Of a stretch of DNA of 8,393 nucleotides, positions 5,282-8,393 are shown in pieces (within the stretch, counting starts at the first letter, position 1; every line of letters begins with the position of its first letter). This DNA is from an uncultured Micrococcus sp. (GTDB lineage: Bacteria > Actinomycetota > Actinomycetes > Actinomycetales > Micrococcaceae). A program made the translations under genes and the position numbers. The stretch covers positions 1 through 8,393 of the forward strand of contig CAMIOJ010000078.1 in NCBI GenBank assembly GCA_946222435.1. The letters are read 5' to 3'. Under the pieces are notes generated by a model, which saw only the letters and a list, made by a program, of their open reading frames with translations, was not told the DNA's origin and made no database searches.

Positions 5282-6526
5282 TCAGAGCGAGGCGATCCGC
5301 AGCTCGGCCTCCATGACGTCGGTGAGCTCCTGCTCCACGTCCGCCACGCCGATCTTCTGGATGATCTCGTTGAGGAAGCCGCGCACGATCAGCTTGCGGG
5401 CCTCGGCCTCGGAGATGCCGCGGGCCATGAGGTAGAACAGCTGCGTCTCGTCGAAGCGGCCGGTGGCGGAGGCGTGGCCGGCGCCCTCGATGACACCGGT
5501 CTCGATCTCCAGGTTCGGCACCGAGTCGGCGCGGGCGCCGTCGGTCAGCAGCAGGTTCTGGTTCTTCTCGTAGGTGTCGGTGCCCTCGGCCTCGGCACGG
5601 ATGAGCACGTCGCCGACCCACACGGTGTGGGCGTCCTGGCCCTGCAGCGCGCCCTTGTAGAGCACGTTGGAGACGCAGTTCGGCTTGTTGTGGTCCACGA
5701 ACAGGCGCTGCTCGAGGTGCTGGCCGGCGTCCGCGTAGTACAGGCCGTACAGCTCGGCCTCCCCGCGCTCGTCGGAGAAGCGGGCGGTCGGGGTCAGGCG
5801 CACCAGGTCGCCGCCGTAGGTCACCGCGACGTGCTTGAAGTGCGCGCCGGTGTCCACCGAGGCCTGCTGGGAGGACACGTGCACGGAGCCGGCGTCCCAG
5901 GCCTGGATGGAGGTGACGTTCAGGGCGGCGTCCCGGGCGAGGTCGAACTCGACGTTCTCGGCCAGCACGGCGGAGCCGGAGTGGGTGAGCACCAGGTCCG
6001 CGCGGGAGTTCGCCTCCACGACCACCTTCAGGTGGGAGGCGGCGGCCTCGGTGCCGGCGCCGGTGACGTCGATCCGGACCGGTGAGGAGACCTCGCCGGA
6101 CACGGTCACCACGGTGGCCTCGGAGAACGAGTTCCACGCGGCGGCGGAGACGCGGTCCTCCGGGGTGTGGGCGGTGCCCAGGCGGGCGTCGTCACGGGAG
6201 ACGGTCTCCACAGAGACCCCCTCGTGCTCGGACACGGTCACGGTCGGGGCGGCGCCGGTCAGGCGGCCCTCGTCGCCGTCCGGCAGGTGCAGGCCCTGCA
6301 GGCGCTTGAGCGGGGTGAAGCGCCAGTCCTCCTCGCGCCCGGTGAGCACCGGGAACGCGGAGAGCTCGCGGGAGACCGGGCGGGAGCCGCGGGAGTCCAC
6401 GCCCTGGGTGGCGCGGCGGGCCGGAGCGGTCTTCGCCTGGGTGACGGCGAGCTTCTCGCCCTCCTCGCCCATGCCCGGGATCAGCGGCGACTCGGCGCCG
6501 AGGGTGGTGTTGTCGGTCGTGGTCAT
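5282..6526 (-). CDS. sufD: Fe-S cluster assembly protein SufD
   Basis: The 414-residue protein is the SufD partner of SufB in the SufBC2D scaffold. The C-terminal half shows the family core: VDHNKPNCVSNVLYKG (Cys284 is the only cysteine), the beta-helix strands, then GAGHASATGRFD and the helical LFYLMARGISEAEARKLI that contacts SufC. His351 aligns with the catalytically important His360 of E. coli SufD. The E. coli Cys358 position, two residues earlier, is Ala349 here. The N-terminal 60 or so residues are poorly conserved and low in hydrophobicity, usual for this family. The ATG lies 3 bases after the sufB stop (TGA-GCC-ATG), with a modest GGTGGG tract as ribosome binding site, so translation is probably coupled to sufB. 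It could be confused with sufB, but its length, weak N-terminus and position favour sufD. Confidence 0.96.
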   Translation of the reverse strand: MTTTDNTTLGAESPLIPGMGEEGEKLAVTQAKTAPARRATQGVDSRGSRPVSRELSAFPVLTGREEDWRFTPLKRLQGLHLPDGDEGRLTGAAPTVTVSEHEGVSVETVSRDDARLGTAHTPEDRVSAAAWNSFSEATVVTVSGEVSSPVRIDVTGAGTEAAASHLKVVVEANSRADLVLTHSGSAVLAENVEFDLARDAALNVTSIQAWDAGSVHVSSQQASVDTGAHFKHVAVTYGGDLVRLTPTARFSDERGEAELYGLYYADAGQHLEQRLFVDHNKPNCVSNVLYKGALQGQDAHTVWVGDVLIRAEAEGTDTYEKNQNLLLTDGARADSVPNLEIETGVIEGAGHASATGRFDETQLFYLMARGISEAEARKLIVRGFLNEIIQKIGVADVEQELTDVMEAELRIASL

Positions 6527-6529
6527 GGC

Positions 6530-8002
6530 TCAGCCCACCGATCCTTCCATCTGCAGCTCGATCAGCTTGTTCAGCTCGAGGGCGTACTCCATGGGCAGCT
6601 CGCGGGCGATCGGCTCGATGAAGCCGCGCACGATCATGGCCATGGCCTCGTCCTCGGAGAGGCCGCGGCTCATCAGGTAGAAGAGCTGCTCCTCGGAGAC
6701 GCGGGAGACGGTGGCCTCGTGGCCGAGGGTCACGTCGTCCTCGCGGATGTCGATGTACGGGTACGTGTCCGAGCGGGAGATCGTGTCCACCAGCAGGGCG
6801 TCGCAGACCACGGAGTTCGCGGAGTGCTGGGCGCCCTCGTTGACCTGGACCAGGCCGCGGTAGGCGGCGCGGCCGCCGTTGCGGGCCACGGACTTGGACA
6901 CGATGGAGCTCGAGGTGTTCGGTGCCATGTGGACCATCTTGGAGCCGGTGTCCTGGTGCTGGTCCTTGCCGGCGAAGGCGACCGAGAGGGTCTCGCCGGT
7001 GGCGTGCTCGCCGGTCAGGTACACGGCCGGGTACTTCATGGTGACCTTGGAGCCGATGTTGCCGTCGATCCACTCCATGGTGCCGCCCTCTTCGACGACG
7101 GCGCGCTTGGTCACCAGGTTGTACACGTTGGTGGACCAGTTCTGGATGGTGGTGTAGCGCACGCGGGCGTTCTTCTTCACCACGATCTCCACGACGGCCG
7201 AGTGCAGCGAGTCGGACTGGTAGATCGGGGCGGTGCAGCCCTCGATGTAGTGCACGTACGAGTCCTCGTCCGCGATGATCAGCGTCCGCTCGAACTGGCC
7301 CATGTTCTCCGTGTTGATGCGGAAGTAGGCCTGCAGCGGGATCTCCACGTGGACGCCCTTCGGGACGTACACGAAGGAGCCGCCGGACCACACGGCGGTG
7401 TTCAGGGAGGCGAACTTGTTGTCGCCCACCGGGATCACGGAGCCGAAGAACTCCTCGAAGATCTCCGGGTGCTCCTTCAGACCGGTGTCCGTGTCCAGGA
7501 AGATCACTCCCTGCTCCTCCAGGTCCTCGCGGATCTGGTGGTAGACGACCTCGGACTCGTACTGCGCGGCGACACCGGCGACCAGGCGCTGCTTCTCCGC
7601 CTCGGGGATGCCCAGCTTGTCGTAGGTGTTCTTGATGTCCTCGGGCAGGTCGTCCCAGGTCTTCGCCTGGCCCTCGGTGGAGCGCACGAAGTACTTGATC
7701 TGGTCGAAGTCGATGCCGGACAGGTCCGGACCCCAGGCGGGCATGGGCTTGCGGTCGAAGTACTTCAGGCCCTTGAGGCGGGTCTTCAGCATCCACTCCG
7801 GCTCGTCCTTCTTGCCGGAGATGTCCCGGACGACGTCCTCGTCCAGGCCCCGGCGGGCGGTCTCGCCGGCGGAGTCGGCGTCATGCCAGCCGTACTGGTA
7901 TGCGCCGATGGCGTTCAGCTCGGGGTTCTTCTCGAGGACCTCGTGGATCACACCGGGGTCGGTGGTCTCCTCGATCTCCTTCTGGAGGATCTGATCGGTC
8001 AT
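6530..8002 (-). CDS. sufB: Fe-S cluster scaffold protein SufB
   Basis: The 490-residue protein matches full-length SufB, the scaffold on which Fe-S clusters are built with SufD and SufC. Conserved blocks are PAWGPDLSGIDFDQIKYF (88-105), SGGSFVYVPKGV, the YIEGCTAP segment with Cys256, QNWSTNVYN, and VVCDALLVDT with Cys400 followed 29 residues later by Glu429 in HEATVS. That spacing equals Cys405-Glu434 of E. coli SufB, the residues thought to receive sulfur and bind the nascent cluster; Cys256 corresponds to E. coli Cys254. The reading frame is uninterrupted, so there is no intein, unlike the M. tuberculosis homologue. The start is supported by AGGAG (CTCCT on plus at 8011-8015), 8 bases upstream. 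It lies 19 bases after sufR and 3 bases before sufD. Confidence 0.98.
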   Translation of the reverse strand: MTDQILQKEIEETTDPGVIHEVLEKNPELNAIGAYQYGWHDADSAGETARRGLDEDVVRDISGKKDEPEWMLKTRLKGLKYFDRKPMPAWGPDLSGIDFDQIKYFVRSTEGQAKTWDDLPEDIKNTYDKLGIPEAEKQRLVAGVAAQYESEVVYHQIREDLEEQGVIFLDTDTGLKEHPEIFEEFFGSVIPVGDNKFASLNTAVWSGGSFVYVPKGVHVEIPLQAYFRINTENMGQFERTLIIADEDSYVHYIEGCTAPIYQSDSLHSAVVEIVVKKNARVRYTTIQNWSTNVYNLVTKRAVVEEGGTMEWIDGNIGSKVTMKYPAVYLTGEHATGETLSVAFAGKDQHQDTGSKMVHMAPNTSSSIVSKSVARNGGRAAYRGLVQVNEGAQHSANSVVCDALLVDTISRSDTYPYIDIREDDVTLGHEATVSRVSEEQLFYLMSRGLSEDEAMAMIVRGFIEPIARELPMEYALELNKLIELQMEGSVG

Positions 8003-8010
8003 CTCAGCCT

Positions 8011-8015
8011 CTCCT
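8011..8015 (-). promoter_or_regulatory. Ribosome binding site of sufB
   Basis: The minus strand reads AGGAG within GAGGAGAGG, 8 bases before ATG 8002. It fills most of the 19-base gap after the sufR stop. The gap is too short for a separate promoter-terminator pair, which supports co-transcription of sufR and sufB. Confidence 0.65.
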
Positions 8016-8021
8016 CGTCTT

Positions 8022-8393
8022 CTACTCGGGTCGGTCGTGGGCGGGGGTGGTCAGGTGGCGTCCGGTGGGCACGTGTGTGGTGCACACGTGGCCGCCGGTC
8101 GCGAGGGTGGACAGGCGCCGGACGTCCACGCCGAGCAGGCGCGCGAAGAGCGCGGTCTCCTCGTCACAGAACTCCGGGAACCGGGTGGGCAGGCCCTGCA
8201 GGGGGCAGTGCCCCTGGCAGACCTGCGCGGCGCGCAGGGTCGGTGCCATGCCCTCGCCCACATGGCGCAGCGAGCCGGCGTAGCCGAGCCCGTCGAGCAC
8301 CTGGGTCAGGATCTCGGTACGCTCCGTCAGGTCCGTCTCCCGGTCTCCGACGGCGGCGAGGAAGCGCTCCTCGACCTCCGCGAAGGACCGGCG
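8022..8393 (-). CDS. sufR: SufR, Fe-S-sensing transcriptional repressor of the suf operon (C-terminal part)
   Basis: Only the last 123 residues are visible; the frame is open to the right edge, so the N-terminal winged-helix DNA-binding domain lies outside. The visible part is the sensor and cluster domain. It carries four cysteines in the order C-x3-C-x12-C-x27-C (residues 59, 63, 76 and 104 of the fragment), in VCQGHCPLQG, FPEFC and HVCTTHVP. The C-x3-C-x12-C arrangement matches the cluster-ligand cysteines I recall for actinobacterial SufR. Such proteins hold an Fe-S cluster and repress the suf operon while cluster supply is adequate; loss of the cluster under iron limitation or oxidative stress relieves repression. 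It ends with TAG 19 bases before sufB, so it would regulate its own transcript. The promoter and operator upstream of sufR are not in the window. A GTG at 8298-8300 in this frame is internal and not the true start. Confidence 0.93.
   Translation of the reverse strand, partial: RRSFAEVEERFLAAVGDRETDLTERTEILTQVLDGLGYAGSLRHVGEGMAPTLRAAQVCQGHCPLQGLPTRFPEFCDEETALFARLLGVDVRRLSTLATGGHVCTTHVPTGRHLTTPAHDRPE

Noticed and set aside
5127..6137. 336-codon minus-strand frame across the sufD-sufC junction
   Set aside because: Frame-shifted shadow of sufD and the sufC start; Arg/Gly-rich with no domain.
6192..7796. 534-codon minus-strand frame overlapping sufB and sufD
   Set aside because: It is an alternative frame of sufB and sufD on the same strand, Arg/Pro/Gly-rich without motifs, while sufB and sufD have complete family signatures.
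6530..8002. Intein within sufB
   Set aside because: The 490-residue frame is continuous and of normal length, with no inserted splicing domain at conserved blocks.
8022..8300. A separate 92-residue protein starting at GTG 8300
   Set aside because: The frame stays open to the window edge and its upstream residues continue the SufR sensor domain, so this is an internal codon of truncated sufR.

Overview
The window looks like ordinary chromosomal DNA from a high-GC actinobacterium, most probably of the Micrococcaceae (Micrococcus, Kocuria or Arthrobacter type). The reasons are strong G/C bias at third codon positions, a SUF iron-sulfur operon led by an actinobacterial SufR, an ABC-F gene close to that operon (as Rv1473 lies near the suf genes of Mycobacterium tuberculosis), and an apparent leaderless start. 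The genus is an inference from protein resemblance and layout. No phage, insertion sequence, CRISPR array, tRNA or rRNA is visible.

Layout, left to right. Bases 1-1395 are a plus-strand cluster: the probable 3' end of an unidentified gene (stop at 81-83), a small Cys/His-rich protein (80-457) and a SURF1-type cytochrome oxidase assembly protein (454-1395). Each junction overlaps by 4 bases, which suggests translational coupling. Only 14 bases separate SURF1 from the convergent ABC-F gene (1410-3008, minus). Bases 3009-3081 form a compact divergent promoter region between the ABC-F gene and a plus-strand neutral zinc metallopeptidase of the YpfJ/PF04228 type (3082-4041), whose ATG appears to be the first transcribed codon. 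A 21-bp perfect hairpin at 4076-4125 separates the peptidase from the convergent suf operon.

The right half (4138-8393, minus) is the suf operon, read sufR-sufB-sufD-sufC-sufT. sufR runs off the right edge of the window. The gaps are 19, 3, 54 and 1 bases, consistent with one transcript. SufB, SufD and SufC form the scaffold and ATPase complex that builds iron-sulfur clusters; SufT (DUF59) helps maturation or transfer; SufR is the Fe-S-sensing repressor expected to control the operon. The cysteine desulfurase (sufS) and sulfur-transfer protein (sufU) found between sufC and sufT in mycobacteria are absent here, so sulfur must be supplied by genes outside the window.

I do not see a convincing undescribed system. 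The points most worth checking are the overlapping divergent promoters with a leaderless start, a possible short upstream ORF before the ABC-F gene, the U-tract-less bidirectional terminator, and the small Cys/His protein coupled to SURF1.
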